Positions 1 to 12,734 of a stretch of DNA of 64,000 bases are shown here, piece after piece. The position numbers and the translations under genes are program-made. Position 1 is the stretch's first letter; each line of letters begins with the position of its first letter. This DNA is from Boswellia sacra. Taxonomy: Eukaryota > Streptophyta > Magnoliopsida > Sapindales > Burseraceae. The notes under the pieces were generated by a model. That model had not been told where the DNA came from. It saw only the letters and a list, made by a program, of their open reading frames with translations, and searched no databases. The stretch lies in the NCBI GenBank assembly GCA_013180625.2, contig SNVD02011117.1:496001-560000 (forward strand), given 5' to 3'.

Positions 1-748
1 TAGGTGATTGAATTCTAAATCACGCACCACTTAGGAGCTAAAAATGCAAGATGTTTTGTGTGTTTCAGTGAGCATTAATGGTGGCATTGAGAGCGTTGTT
101 TAATGAAGAAGCATAAAAATTACATAAGGTTTAGTGAGATGCACTTCAATGAATATTCTTATGTTACTTTTTATAGTTAGTGTTTATAACGTGTCTCCTT
201 TGTTTTCTTTTAACATTAACATTACGACTCCTCTCAAGTACTCTTCATCTCTTTCTTTGGGATCACCGTTACTAGGCTGTCAACCACAAAACACAGACAC
301 TCTTTATTTGTCTTATCTTAGTTGATGGGCTAAGCCAAGGGCATCTCACCTTAATTAATAGGAGGAGAATATTAGAGTAGTTCTATTTGGCCCACAGCTT
401 ATAACTCTTCAATCCGTAAGCAATCATTGTTAAATCTTTCTAAATCTGCTTACGCATGAAAATGGAGCTACTGTAAAACTTTATTCCTAAGCATTTGATG
501 GAATAGTTTAACAAGGCTCCATCAAAGAAATCTGCATGTTTTAGATCTCTTCCCTTGAATCTGTAATTACTCATTCCCTTGAATCAAAAATATCAAACAA
601 TAGATACAATGAAAATAATATCACCATAGACATGAATCTGTAATTACTCATTCCCTAGAATTAAATACATATATCCGAAAGACTTTTACAAAGGTTGAGA
701 AGAATGTCATGGTTTATAAAATGCGAAATTTCAAAATGGTATTGTGAC
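1..748. other. Intergenic, no gene seen
   Basis: AT-rich DNA with only short open frames that show no recognisable motif or codon bias. A phrase resembling 'gaatctgtaattactcattccct' occurs twice about 75 bases apart (near 558 and 633), suggesting a small local duplication. Confidence 0.5.
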
Positions 749-1030
749 TCATTTCCACGATCTCATATCAAACAATGCTGCCGCCAACTCCTTCCTATAG
801 TTTCGAGCATGGTTTGGATGACGTATAACCTCTATAGCCTCACCAGTAACCAGGCAATGAAGATACATTATAACAAAAACTCCACAATCTCTACTGCACG
901 AGAAAAGAACATATTGGTTAGTTACAACTTCAAGAGAGGATATTACGATAATAGAAATAAGTTTAGTTTTAAATTGGAGTAACCTTATCTGTTGTTGGGG
1001 AACACCTTGTACTCGAACGACAAATGCAGC
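749..1030 (-). pseudogene. Ulp1-type (C48) cysteine protease C-terminal remnant
   Basis: Read on the minus strand, two short pieces join into the end of an Ulp1/SENP-like protease domain. The upstream piece (about 1030 down to 984) ends in Val-Pro-Gln-Gln-Gln-Ile and is followed by a GT donor. The downstream piece starts at 893 after a good CAG acceptor and reads Arg-Asp-Cys-Gly-Val-Phe-Val, then runs about 45 residues to a stop at 749. The pattern VPQQ...DCGVFV is the oxyanion Gln and nucleophile Cys region of this protease clan. The His and Asp of the triad would lie further upstream, and I could not find them. Such domains are common in plant MULE-related transposons as well as in SUMO proteases, so this is probably a transposon-derived or decayed fragment. 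A real gene with undetected upstream exons, possibly including the open minus frames at 1857-2155, is not excluded. Confidence 0.45.
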
Positions 1031-1150
1031 AAAACAAAATACAAAACATAATCTGTTAAATGGAGAACTTACAAACAAAGGAAATAGTCATTATCATTGT
1101 TCAGATAAATGACCAAACAGAGGCCTGGCCTATTTGGATATCCGACTATG

Positions 1151-1427
1151 CACTTTAGTTCATAATTAATCATGATACCCAAAGCTGTAATGAGGTGTAT
1201 ATAAAGCTAAAGATAGGTTGTCCATTTCCTTTCCTCTTCCATTTAGTGGTTATTACATATAGTCTTCTTCTAGGTGCCAAGAATTACACACTTTAGTTCA
1301 TAATTAATCATGATACCCAAAGCTATAATGAGGTGTACATAAAGCTAAAGATAGGTTGTCTCTTTCTTTTCCTCTTCCATTTAGTGGTTACTACATATAG
1401 TCTTCTTCTAGGTGCCAAGAACTACAC
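1151..1427. repeat. Tandem duplication, two copies of about 138 bp
   Basis: Copy 1 starts at 1151 and copy 2 at 1289. Both begin 'cactttagttcataattaat' and end in 'ggtgccaagaa(t/c)tacaca'. They differ at only a handful of bases, so the duplication is fairly recent. It sits just upstream, in minus-strand terms, of the Ulp1-like remnant. Confidence 0.9.
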
Positions 1428-2408
1428 AAATACACAAGTTGAAGTTTTGTTGCATTTCTACAAACAACTAATCTTTGAGCTTTTGTAATTAAAACACAAA
1501 GTTTCCTAACCAGACAAGTTTCAGCAGGATAACTTAGTCCAATCCGTAGAGCTTACATATACATTTTTCATTTAAACAATTATTACGTAAAAAGATTTTA
1601 AATCCATAGGCACTCAGGATTCTTCCCTTTCAATACATATATATTTCCTGGAACAATCAACCTCTTCCATAGGTAAAAATCATATGGAAGCTACCCCAAT
1701 ATGCTCATAGATGATTGACAACTAATTCATGCAAAACATCAAACATATTGCATTCAATTTCATTGCTAAAAGGCAGTGCTAAAAGCCAAAACAACAAGAA
1801 CAAAACAATTTCAAAATTGAGGAAACAACAATTAGGGAACTCACAGCAGGAAGAACTTAAAACCAAAACCTCGAACTTTCTCCAAAAAGATTGAACCCAA
1901 AATCCGAAATAGAGAAAAACCTTAAGTTTCCGCACACCCTCGGCAACCGATCCTTAACAAATCTGACATCCACCAAGTATAGATCATCGAAATTCGGCCT
2001 CCACATCGTCGTACGTGATTCCACGCAGTAGCTTGTGGACACCAATCGAAACAAACTTGATGCTCCATAACTGTTGCACTCAAGACCCCTTTATTGAACA
2101 TGGTAGAGGCAAGTAGTGAAGAGAAGGCAGAGGTCAGAGGCAAAATGACATTCAAAATCGAGAAGTAGATGATATGAAAAGCAAAGAAGTCACATCAAAA
2201 TAGAAGAGCAACGATGGTGAGACGCGAAGAGGTGATGCCAGACATGAGAACCTGCAAAGATGAGAAGAAGCAAGCTGTGAATTTTGTTTGATTTCTAATT
2301 TTGGTATTTTTATAATTTTTAAGGTTATATAAGTACTTTTACTTGATAAGAAGGGTTAGAAATAGTTAAATTAAAAAAGGGGGTTAGATATGTGAAGTGA
2401 ACACTGGA
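1428..2408. other. No identifiable gene; open minus-strand frames
   Basis: Three overlapping minus-strand open frames (1705-1935, 1857-2054, 1922-2155) of 65-77 codons lie here. None shows a family motif. They could be upstream exons of the Ulp1-like remnant, but I see no convincing splice chain linking them. Confidence 0.35.
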
Positions 2409-2460
2409 AGGGGTTACGTAGGGAAAATTGGCCAAGGGGTTACGTAGGGAAAATTGGCCA
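2409..2460. repeat. Perfect 26-bp tandem duplication
   Basis: The 26-base unit beginning 'aggggttacgtagggaaaat' and ending 'tggcca' occurs twice head to tail with no mismatch (2409-2434 and 2435-2460). It is short and local. Confidence 0.9.
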
Positions 2461-3670
2461 TCCCTGAATTTTTCATTAACATTTTTTGACAATTTTATCC
2501 TTATATGGAATTTTGAAGAGGACAAAAAATTCTAAACCTATAAAAATATAAAACAGGATGTAGTTATGGCTTTGAAAAATAAGTTGAGTAAACTAGTGGA
2601 ATTCAAGTTTTGCTACTTTTTTGACAGTTATCTAAGCATATATTATACTATAGCTTATCTATACTAGAAACTTCATTAGAGATTAATTACCTCAAATCAC
2701 CAAAAAAAAAACATTCCATTAAAATCTCGCCCCATGCCACTATCCCTGGTGTTCGATATAGTTTATTCTAATTTCTATCTTAATACATAGATTACTAAAG
2801 TATAAATAAAATCAACATCATAATGTAATAGGGTTCAAGCACCCCCATTCGTTAATGAAAACATACTAAAAGGACTTTTATTTTTTTTGCTGTCAATTAT
2901 AGGCTGTAGGCATTGATTGTTTGGCTTAGGAATATTATTGCAAATGTACAGAAATTCTTTACGAGATGTCTACAAAGAATTGATCTCTAAATTTATTGTA
3001 TATTTTTTATATTTCCACAGGTGATGAAACGTTATAAAGTAAAAGGGTAATTGATAAATTAAATGAGGTTTCATGAGAAAAAAATGGGGTTTAAAATTTT
3101 TTAATTAGATAAATTTAAAAATAAATATTAAAGAGCTAAAAAATAAGGATTGAATAGATCTGGCCAGAAGATTATTGGTACATTCATCAAAAGATTTTCG
3201 GTTTGTTGGTCTCTTATGGCCTTAGTGTCTCACTCTTTGACTTCACGTTCTTTGGGCCTCACTTCACATTGAGCTCTGTTGCTCGAAAGAAAACTCCTTG
3301 AACTAGAGGTCCCTGCCCATGTCTCCTCATATCTCAATTCACAAGGTTGAGGTCCTTTGTTTGCTGCTACATGAGGCTCCCCAAGTCTCTTTTACTTCTT
3401 CAGGCTATGTTCCAAATGGTTGCCAAAATACAGGAAACTTGACTTTGACTAGCCGTAGCCATCCCATCTTTTTCACCATTTTGATTATGAGATTACGTTA
3501 TAGGTTATATATATAACTATTTTAAAGGATTAATCCAATTTAGACCATAAATATAAATTTCTTTTATCCTAAATAAATCAAATTTACATTATAAATTACA
3601 AATTAAGGATACACTTAAAATACGAAATTTTGTAATAGTTATATTTTAAATCTAATTTAAACTGGTGAAA
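2461..3670. other. Intergenic, no gene seen
   Basis: AT-rich sequence without a supported gene. A 65-codon plus frame at 3319-3516 has no recognisable domain. Confidence 0.5.
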
Positions 3671-4113
3671 CTAGGGATGTCCATTTTTGATATGGCATGT
3701 TAATACGATTCGAACACGACAAAGTATCTTTACATAATTAATAAATGAGTCGGATTCTTATTGAGATGATATAAATAACAAAATATATTTTGTCAATCCT
3801 TAATTTGCAAATCCATTTAATGATATGAATTATTACCTACTTACAACATATATATTATAAAACTGAAAATTTTATGTTATTAAGTAAATTAATATTATAT
3901 AATAGTAAACTAAGATGATTATAATTATTTTTTATACTAAGAATTATTTATATTATAAGAATAATTTTAATTGATAAATTATATGAATTAAATATGATAT
4001 AATTATAACATATAACATGTTTAATAACTATATTCTATTTATATTTTATATATTAATATAAATAATTAAATAAGTTGATGCGGATGATATGATAAGATTT
4101 GACACTCCTACCG
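3671..4113. mobile_element. Possible AT-rich MITE-like element
   Basis: The left edge reads 'ctagggatgtccatttttga' followed by 'tatggcatgttaatacgatt'. The reverse complement of the right edge reads 'cggtaggagtgtcaaatctt' followed by 'atcatatcatccgcatcaac'. The two ends resemble each other loosely as inverted repeats around a very AT-rich, non-coding core. No target-site duplication is clear, so this is tentative. Confidence 0.3.
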
Positions 4114-4200
4114 TAAAATGGAGTGGGAGAAGATAATCCATTATTCAATAACTTGTAAAATAAAAGTTTTGTGTATTTAGCAACCAAATTATAGTTGAAC

Positions 4201-4373
4201 CCATCATAACCTAGCCCGGCCCAAAATATAAGTCGGTTTAAGCCTATTTCTCTCCACCTGACGCCTTTCGCTGAAAACGCTTAACTACATTTCGCGCTCT
4301 CTCAGTCCCTCCCTCTCTCCCTCTCGCTCCTTGAGTTTGTGCGCAAAACTTATTCTTCTCTCAAAACGATCCA
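4201..4373 (+). promoter_or_regulatory. Promoter/5'UTR of the hnRNP-U-like gene
   Basis: A GGCCCA site (4218-4223; TGGGCC on the other strand) matches the plant site II element typical of broadly expressed genes. It is followed by a CT-rich leader ('ctctcagtccctccctctct' region) just before the ATG. No TATA box is obvious, which fits a housekeeping promoter. Confidence 0.4.
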
Positions 4374-7300
4374 ATGGCGTCTACAAAACGCGAGCTCTCA
4401 GAGGAAGACGAGCTAGAGCGCGATGGTAAGAAGGCAAAGGTTGAACGAACGGTACCGGCTCCGGATGTCTTGGGACCAATACCAAATTTACTCAAGCAGC
4501 GCGTGGTGCTCAATGCAGCTGACTGCGACTTAGGTTAGGAATTATATATAACCACCTTCTTATTCACTTCGCTGCATTTATTTTCACGACTAGTTAAAAA
4601 ATTTTAGGTTAGGAATTTTACAATTAGGTGTAAGCAGTATTTGTGCTCTGTTTGGTTGGTGAGAAATTATGTGAGAAAATAGGAATTATATATTTTAAAT
4701 TGTGAATGATGGAGTCCAACTGTATTTTGGAGTTTAAGAAGAAAAGCGATTATGACTTAGATTTTTGTATTTTTTTTATTGTCCATCGCTTTGGAAGTTT
4801 GAATGAATTCATTATAGTTTAAGTCTGCTTTGGTGCATGCATGTCAACGTTTGTGAATAAAAAGATAACGAGAGAATGATTGCCATTGAGCAATTGGATG
4901 AACAGGTACACTTTTTTTTTTCTAAGGATAAATTTTTTTTTGTGAAATGATTCGAGAAATTATGTTCCATTTTGTTTTGTTAAATTTTGAGAAATGATTT
5001 GGAGAATGAATTAGAATTTTATTTTCTTGTTTAGTTACCTGATAAAGGCAACAGATGAAAAAATTGTGGATCAAATTTTGAAGAATGAAGTGCTGTTTTT
5101 GCATTTGTTTACTTCTAGGTGCAGATCCTTATCATCATATGTTTGCGTTGAGTAGAGTTTTAATCAAAATGACATCACATTTTAGGACAGATCGATGATA
5201 TAGAAGGAATTTAGTGTGGATGAAAATGAGGGCATTACATTAGTATCGTTGCGTGATGTATATGTATACAATGACAAACCTGATACTAATTTGATAATTC
5301 TTCATATGGCTGATCCCTGATGTTCATTGAACACATTCCCCAGATTTTGATATTAAAGACAATGGTCTTAAAGGTTCTTCACTATATGAAGAGGGGTTTG
5401 CTTACTGTTGGTCTGGTGCTCGTGCAAATGTTGGAATAACTGGAGGGAAGTATTGTTTTGGTTGCAAAATTATTTCAGCTCAGCCAGTTCACATGGAAGA
5501 CACTCCCATTGATCAGCAGCATGTTTGCCGTCTTGGAATTTCGAGGGGAGATGATTTAGTGGGAAATCTAGGAGAAACAGAACACAGCTTTGGGTTTGGA
5601 GGCACAGCAAAGTTTTCTAATGCTGGGAGATTTTTGGATTTTGGTGAAAAGTTTGGGGTTGGAGATTCAATAATATGTGCCGTAGATCTTGAAAGTAAGC
5701 CATTGGCTAGCATTGGATTCGCCAAAAATGGAAAATGGTTGGGCATTGCAAAGCAATTTGATTCTGGTCTGAAGGGTCTTGGAGTGGTGAATTCTCCAAA
5801 GAGAGAGCTGCAATGGGAATCAGCGGTATTTCCACATATTTTATTAAAAAATGTTGAGGTTGTCATGCAGTTTTCTCTTGAAGAGGGACTAGCTCCTGTA
5901 GAAGGCTATAAGCCTTGGGCTTCAGCTCTTGATGATGGGAACACTGTATTGGGGCCTACTTTTTCTAACATGAAGGACTGCGAAGTAATGATGATGGTGG
6001 GTTTACCTGCTTCAGGAAAGACTACGTGGGCAGAGAAATGGGTGAAGGACCACCCCGAGAAACGTTATGTTTTGCTTGGAACAAATTTGGTCCTAGATCA
6101 GATGAAGGTTTTTGTTTCTGCAGTCCACGTTTTTCCATGGAGATATACGAATAGGTCTCTTAACGATGTGAAATTTTCTTTGACAAAGCAAAATTGTTTT
6201 ACAGGTTCCTGGGCTATTGCGTAAGCACAACTACGGTGAACGATTTGAGCGCTTGATGGGTCGAGCAAATGCAATGTTTGATACACTGTTAAGCAGGGCA
6301 GCGAGGACACCTCGAAATTATATTATTGATCAAACCAATGTATTCAAAAGTGCACGAAAACGTAAATTGAAGCAGTTTGCTAGTTTCCGCAAGGTAGTTA
6401 CTGTGTGTTTCACCTTTGTATGTGTGTAATTCATGTGTAGAATTATTTTGAAGTTTATCTAATTTTGTAATGGATATATGCCCTTGAATCAGACTGCTGT
6501 TGTGGTATTTCCAAAACCAGAGGAGCTAAAGATTCGTTCTGATAAAAGATTTAAAGAAATGGGAAAGGAGGTGCCAGCTGATGTTGTAAGCAATATGTTA
6601 GGTACCCCACTACATTAGCTTTTTGTCTAAATTGCTTTTACTTGTTTTTTCACACATTGCTTGTCTCCTCATACTTGTAATTTATTGCTTTATCATTAAC
6701 TGTGCTATGTTTCTGGCAGCTAATTATGTTTTGCCTTTGAGCAAGGACAGTCGTGGTTCGGATGAGGTTTTTGATGAGGTAATAGTTCAAGAACTTATAC
6801 ATACATTTTTTACCCTTTTGATGGCAATGTTAATGCTTTGGGCTCTTCTTAAGGTTATGTATGTTGAGCTTGATAGAGGAGAGGCTCAGAGACATTTGGA
6901 TGAGATGAAGCGTGCTCCAGGTTCCACATCCACTCCAAAACTGCAGACTCACTATTCACCTTATTTTCATGAAAGTTCTGTTGAGTCCTTTGCTAGGTCT
7001 TCACGGACAGATCAAGGAGCTTCACCAGGTTTACATCTGCTCTTCTGTGAGTTTGAAATTAGAAATATCTTGTATTTGTTTTAATGTGTTTGATTATGCT
7101 TCCTCTTGATTTAGTTGGTAGCGTATTTCGGCAGAGCTCTTATCCACCTCACCCTCATTTAACCTATGGATACCGAATGCCGAGACACGTAAGTAAGATT
7201 TGGCTAGTTTTTCCTGGTTGTGTCTGCTTTCCTAATCATCTGTGATTCCGCATTGCTACTTTATTCAAGCTGGATTGCTGTGAACTCATATAACTTTTGT

Positions 7301-8324
7301 CTTTTGCATTTGCATTGATTTGACTCTTTAGAGAAATATTAAGTTGATTTGTATCTGACAGATGAAATGCTGCAGGTAAACTCTGCTTGTCAGGGAGTTG
7401 GTACTCGTTCTGAGCCATATCAAAGCAGTCAAAATTTTCCAACATCTAGAGCATCTTCTCCTTGGGGATACCGTTCAAGTAATGAGAGAAGCTTTGTTCC
7501 TAGAAATAACACATGTTACTCTGATAGTTATGGTACCTCCCCAAGTGGTAGAATGGATCCTTACCAAAGCTATGCAGTTGTTGATGCCTATGGCGGACCC
7601 AGTTCTGTTGTTGATCCTTATAGAGCTGGCATGGTTGAACCCTTTCCAGTGGGAAGTGCAGGATCCACTTCTTTTATTCGCGACAACAATGTTAGACAGT
7701 TTAGTCCCTTTAGAGGCCCACAAGCTGATATGCAGGCTCCAAGAGCACACACGAATTTGCCTAGTCCTCATCCTTCCTATTATGGTAGTTACTGACTCAT
7801 GATTTATGTCATTTGAGTATAATGATTGTTCGTAACCACTTAATTTTGTCAATTGAAGTTGCTTTGGGTGATTGATTGCGTTAGATTGTCATGCAGTATT
7901 TTCTTGTCATCCATTTACAGTAAATACAGGTGACAATTAATCATGTAATTTAAAACTCCAATGATATATGTCTGGTTTGTATCATGCGACTCTTTGTTGG
8001 ACAGGTTGCAGAGGGACGGTATGGTCACATTTAACTCCAGGCTGAACCCCTTTACCAATAAGATATGCCTATTGCATTTGTCATTGCACAAATTGGCAAA
8101 TATCATCTATTTATGTGTATTAAAATCTACTGATTATCTTTATTTGGTCTTTGGTCTGTCCTATTAGATTTCCAATTGCTTTGTCTTCCAAATGGTTTAT
8201 TTGTTGCTTCTGCATTTCAGGTTCACCTTATCGATTGCCAGAAGTGAGACCTCCAGATGGAAATTTTCCTGCTGATAAGCAGAACTCTGGAAGAAATGCC
8301 ACCCATTACCCAAGGTATTATTGA
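4374..8324 (+). CDS. hnRNP U-like protein (SPRY domain + P-loop kinase-like domain)
   Basis: Nine exons in one frame: 4374-4533, 5344-6107, 6205-6393, 6493-6601, 6720-6778, 6854-7028, 7115-7188, 7376-7784, 8221-8324; 680 residues. The N terminus is Lys/Glu-rich and basic, like a nuclear localisation signal. A SPRY domain occupies about residues 60-250. A P-loop nucleotide-binding domain (GLPASGKTT, residues 273-281) follows, as in hnRNP U and its plant homologues. The C-terminal third is low-complexity, rich in Ser, Pro, Tyr, Gly and Arg, as in RNA-binding nuclear proteins. The expected role is nuclear RNA binding and processing, inferred from family only. All introns are GT-AG. Reading through the last intron gives a stop at 7795 (ending YYGSY), whereas splicing to 8221 adds about 34 residues ending HYPRYY. 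The start is the first ATG after the CT-rich leader. Confidence 0.88.
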
Positions 8325-11140
8325 CTGCTGTATAAATTCAATAGTCATTCACTGCAGTTCCATAAGCAGAGTTCATATTCCGTCTGAAGTGAAAAAGCTA
8401 GGGACAAATTAGATCTTGTGAACTGCTTTGAGGGCTGGAACCGAAGGCTTGCCAATTTAGATTACTATCTAGTAACACGATCTCACTTCTGAAAACAAAA
8501 GAAGAATAAGAAGAGTAAAATGGTCCTTTTTTCTCCCGCTCCTTTTGTATTGAAGATATGCTAATATTATATTTAGAAAAAAAGTGATGAGAAAAAAGAG
8601 AGGTTGTAATGAATCTTGCTGCCCTTTGTTGTTGTCGCTTTTCTTCCCTCTCTTTTTATTTCTTTATTTATTTTAATTGTTATTGTCACTTGTTATGATG
8701 ATTTTGCATTTGAATCTTACTGTGATAATGATATTTTTTTAAAATTTAACTGCATTATACATGATAGGGGTCTGTCAGGCTGCTTTCAATTTTGCACCTG
8801 TATTCCCAGGTAAGGAAATGGAAAAATTGTGTTACAAATCTTTGCATGCAATTATCCTATTCACAAATTTTGCAGACAGTGATATCAGTAAGATGGCGAG
8901 GCTAACCATGATGTCTGGCTCGCAGTTTATTGGAAGTATTTGATATGTATGATTGATGTTTATTATCATAAATGCATAACTAACTGTGATAACGATATTA
9001 TCCATATATTGGAAGCGTTGTTGTCACACAATGCTGGCATGAGGTGAGATTACCCGCTATAGACTAGTCTTTGCACAAAAGTATCCTCTGTTTCTTTCTA
9101 TGTAGCCACCAACACACTTCTTGGATACTTATTTTGACATTTTGATTCTTATTTGAATTTATGATTGTGAGTTTAATTAAGGAAAGAGTTAACTAGCAAC
9201 TGCTTGAAAAGCATTCTGGAGTGAGATTCAAAGTATTAAGTGTATAGTTTATTAGTTGTAATGGACGAAATAGTCTTATATTTGAGTGACCCAGTTAGGG
9301 CTGAAAATTGAGTTTAGGTTTAGGTCCCATATGCTCAACACTTAGGCACCAAACCATGTGATAAGCCTCTTAAAGGATCTATTCTTCATCAGCAATTCAT
9401 GGCCCCTGATCCCAACCAGGATCCCTTACCCTTCTATTCCAAGAAATATCCCAGATAAGTGGCTTTTAGGTACGACATTGAATAGACGGTCCGGATTCGT
9501 TGTCTGCCACATCTAACAACTACCAGCCACACACCAAGCTTTAGAGCATGGTTGATGGTTTCCCGCCAAGAAACAGCTCAGAGGTCTTTTCATATTATTC
9601 TGTATATAACAGTACGAAACCAATTAGAAATGAGAAGTCAATGAAAATAGCTCATATTGAACCTAATGATAAATGCATGGTTTCCCTCCTTTATGTTGGT
9701 AAAAGATTCTTTAGTATTTTCTTGTCCAACTTCAACTTGGTAGCGAGCTTGATCGATAGTTGAAACTTGAAAGGCTTTGTCAAATTTTACAGAGGATGCA
9801 GCTTGTCTTCGATCTGTAATATTTGCCTAAGAGTTTACAACCTTCATTGGGTTTTAGTCAAATTGGTAATCAAATGATTGAAAGAGGATGTGCAGTAAAT
9901 AACTTTCTCATGTACCACTGAGTGCACGGTATTTAGCAACTAAATTCGAGATATATCTCTTTTTTCTTGTGAAACTCAATAGAATCTCTCTCACTTTTCC
10001 TTATCAAGATACAATGTATTCTGCTTTGATGCATTATGTACAGAAAGCGTACATTGTAGTGTTGAGGACCATAAGGTTAAAGTTCATTCTTCTTTAATTT
10101 CCAATCATAACAAGTCTGCATTATGTTCTTGGAAGTGAAGCTATATATTCAGCGGCAGACCCAAAATTCCAATTTTTTTTAAATTATTAATTGGGTAGAG
10201 ATAAAGCGAGAGAGCTTTGTTACTCTTCATTATCATTCCAACAAAACTCGGAGGAAGATCAAGAACCCAAAAGCTAGTACTTTGCATTTTCTTTTGCCCT
10301 CTCTTTCGACCAAAATGCTTTTTTTGATAACATATTAGCTTTATGCATATCATGTGCGTATGGTAAGACATCCGTCCACGCTTGTTGGTCCAATTCGGTA
10401 ATAGCTTACCCCCCTTTTATGTCATAAGTCCATTGCAGGCAACTGGCTACGTTGTTGCGTTTTTGGACTATCCTTAAATCTCTCATTAATTATTGGCCAA
10501 ACCATTCTCTGTGTTAAAATGTTTTTAATAAACTATTTAAAGTGGTGTTTTAATTTCTTAAAATATTTCTGATGCTGTGCTTGTGTTAAGAGCTTAATGC
10601 TTCTTACTCTCGTATTAAGGGAGAAATAGCTGATACATATTGGTATTCCATAGATCTTTTCAAATTGATGATTATACAAATTATAATTGTTTTCATCATT
10701 CTTTAATCATCATATGACCCTTCAAATAAAAATTTGCCCATTCCACATGTCAGTCATATTCACAGTGAAGTTTACTGAAAAGCTTGTGATAACAAGATCT
10801 GGATGGCCAATGGACCCTCAAGTGTCTCCTTAACCACAATCTATTATCTCTCTTCATTTATTAACCAAGTTGATAACTTACTACTCAAATTAATATTCCT
10901 CCTTTCTAACGAATGTGAGAACGTAAAACAGAGACTTTATTGCCAAATGAATAAGCTGTCCATAAAGCCATTCTCTGGATAGTTCTTCTGATCACTTTGT
11001 TTGAAGATTCCAACAATCTGGCAGATCTAAAGACAATAATACTGCATTCTTTTTTACTTAATGAATAATATCACGAATTATAAGTTTTCAAAGTAAAATG
11101 GCAATTGTCTTAATTTGAATAGCGCCTCTCAACGACATGA
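8325..11140. other. 3'UTR of the hnRNP-U-like gene, then intergenic
   Basis: The first few hundred bases are probably 3'UTR. Beyond that are scattered small frames (8616-8943, 9548-9763, 10141-10371 minus) with no recognisable domain. No RNA gene was recognised. Confidence 0.45.
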
Positions 11141-11563
11141 GAGGACGGTGGGACTGATGCTGCCAAAGAGAAGGTAAAGAAAAGGGAAAGAGAAAAAGCG
11201 AAAGAAAGAAATGGAACCCAAAATATCAAGACAACATCACTGTCAAAGGAAGAAAAGATCGATACCTCATTTTGTGACAAAAGTGAAAAGAAAAAAAAAA
11301 AGGAAGAAATAATTCCGGTGGCAAAGAAGAAAGCGACCAAAGAACCAATATGCAGCAACCCATGACCATTCTATTATTTGAACATGAAAATTTTCCATCA
11401 TCTATACTGCTCCGATTTGTCGTTTTGCTTTAGTCATATCACTGTAAGCCTTATATCAAAAGCACAAATGGCGCAGGTCAAGCCCACTCAGAAACCATCT
11501 CTTAGTGAGAATGGCAACGCTGACAGAGGGATCAGCCTAGTTTTGATTGCACAGAAAAACTAG
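11141..11563 (+). pseudogene. Possible gene fragment: Lys/Glu-rich open frame
   Basis: The frame 11141-11365 stays open for 74 codons after an upstream stop. It is strongly enriched in Lys and Glu (for example KEKVKKREREKAKER), then ends PICSNP-stop. A second short piece follows at about 11478-11563, after a CAG that could be an acceptor ('ggcgcag|gtcaagccc'), and reads VKPTQKPSLSENGNADRG before a stop. The composition is more protein-like than the surrounding DNA, but there is no start codon and no known domain. It may be a decayed exon pair. Purine-rich DNA alone could also give this appearance. Confidence 0.22.
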
Positions 11564-12728
11564 TAGTTAAAATGATTACTTGCTGAGTCCTGCAACATAT
11601 CATAATTATCCACAGATACAGATTTTTTATCAGAATCGAATTTGATCCCCATCTCCACTATTTCTTTAATGTCTTCTTACTTAGTTAGTTCAGAGCCCTT
11701 GGAATGTCACCTTATAAGAGGATAAGAGAAGAGATATTAATTAAGAGCAATTAGGAGATGTATAATCTTGTAAATTCCACAAATCTTAGAGAAGAAGTTA
11801 TTTCATGATTGGTGTCAGTGGTTATTGTCAATCCAGCTTTAATCAATTAACACTAGAACTGATGCAGATTTAATTTGCTACTGATAAGCTGTCTCATATA
11901 AATGTCATTGTCTAGCACAAATAATTTCTTCAACTCATTCTCGTTGAAGATAATAGAAGCATAATCTGCATTATCAATATATCACAGGCTCCCACACACA
12001 CACACACATATTTTGTCAAAATCAAACAGGCCTTTTCTACCCAAAATATTAAAACCGATGATCTCGAATAGTATTTTGAGATTTCCAAAATTTTTCAAGA
12101 TATTTTTGAAGTACACAAAAGGAGTTCATTACTTGTGGATGAGATGCTTCTTGATCCACATGCATTTTTGCAAAGTTAAGAGAAAAGGGGAAACAAATAC
12201 AATGTAATAGATATAGTAATTAATCCATAAATTTCATGCACTTTCCACTCAATGATTAAGCAAAATATATATAAATCATATAACCTTTTTTTTTCTCTGT
12301 AGGGTCGTCACTAACTCACTATATATTTATTATTAAGGGCAGGGCAGCCCCTATATCTGGAAGCAAAAGCATCATTATTAACACAGTTAAGCGTTTTAAT
12401 TATGAAATATAATATTACACGTAAACTCAACCTCAATAACTAAATCTATGCAATCTAGCATAGTAAATCATTATCGGATAAATAATAATATACTTCTCCA
12501 ATTATTGTCCTAATTAAAATATCCCTTCATTTATCAATATATCATTTATAATGAAATTTACGATAATTGCCGAAGAAAAGTATAGTGTTATTGTTTTTCA
12601 AAATGATAAATAATTTTCTGAGTTACTAGGAAGTAGGAAGTGACTTGGGTGATTCATATAAGAGATTATTATTCTCCAAATGGCCTTGCTCTTACGCATT
12701 CCAAAAACGAAAAAGTCATAAAAAGCCT
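11564..12728. other. Intergenic; short CA microsatellite
   Basis: No gene supported. A (CA)n run of about 16 bases lies at 11993-12008. The rest is AT-rich. Confidence 0.5.
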
Positions 12729-12734
12729 ATAAAC
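12729..12734 (+). promoter_or_regulatory. Probable TATA box
   Basis: TATAAA in the context 'aaagcctataaacctctta', about 205 bases upstream of the ATG at 12936 and followed by a pyrimidine-rich leader ('tctctcttctcttcctttct'). Spacing and context suit a plant core promoter for the downstream single-exon gene. Confidence 0.5.
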
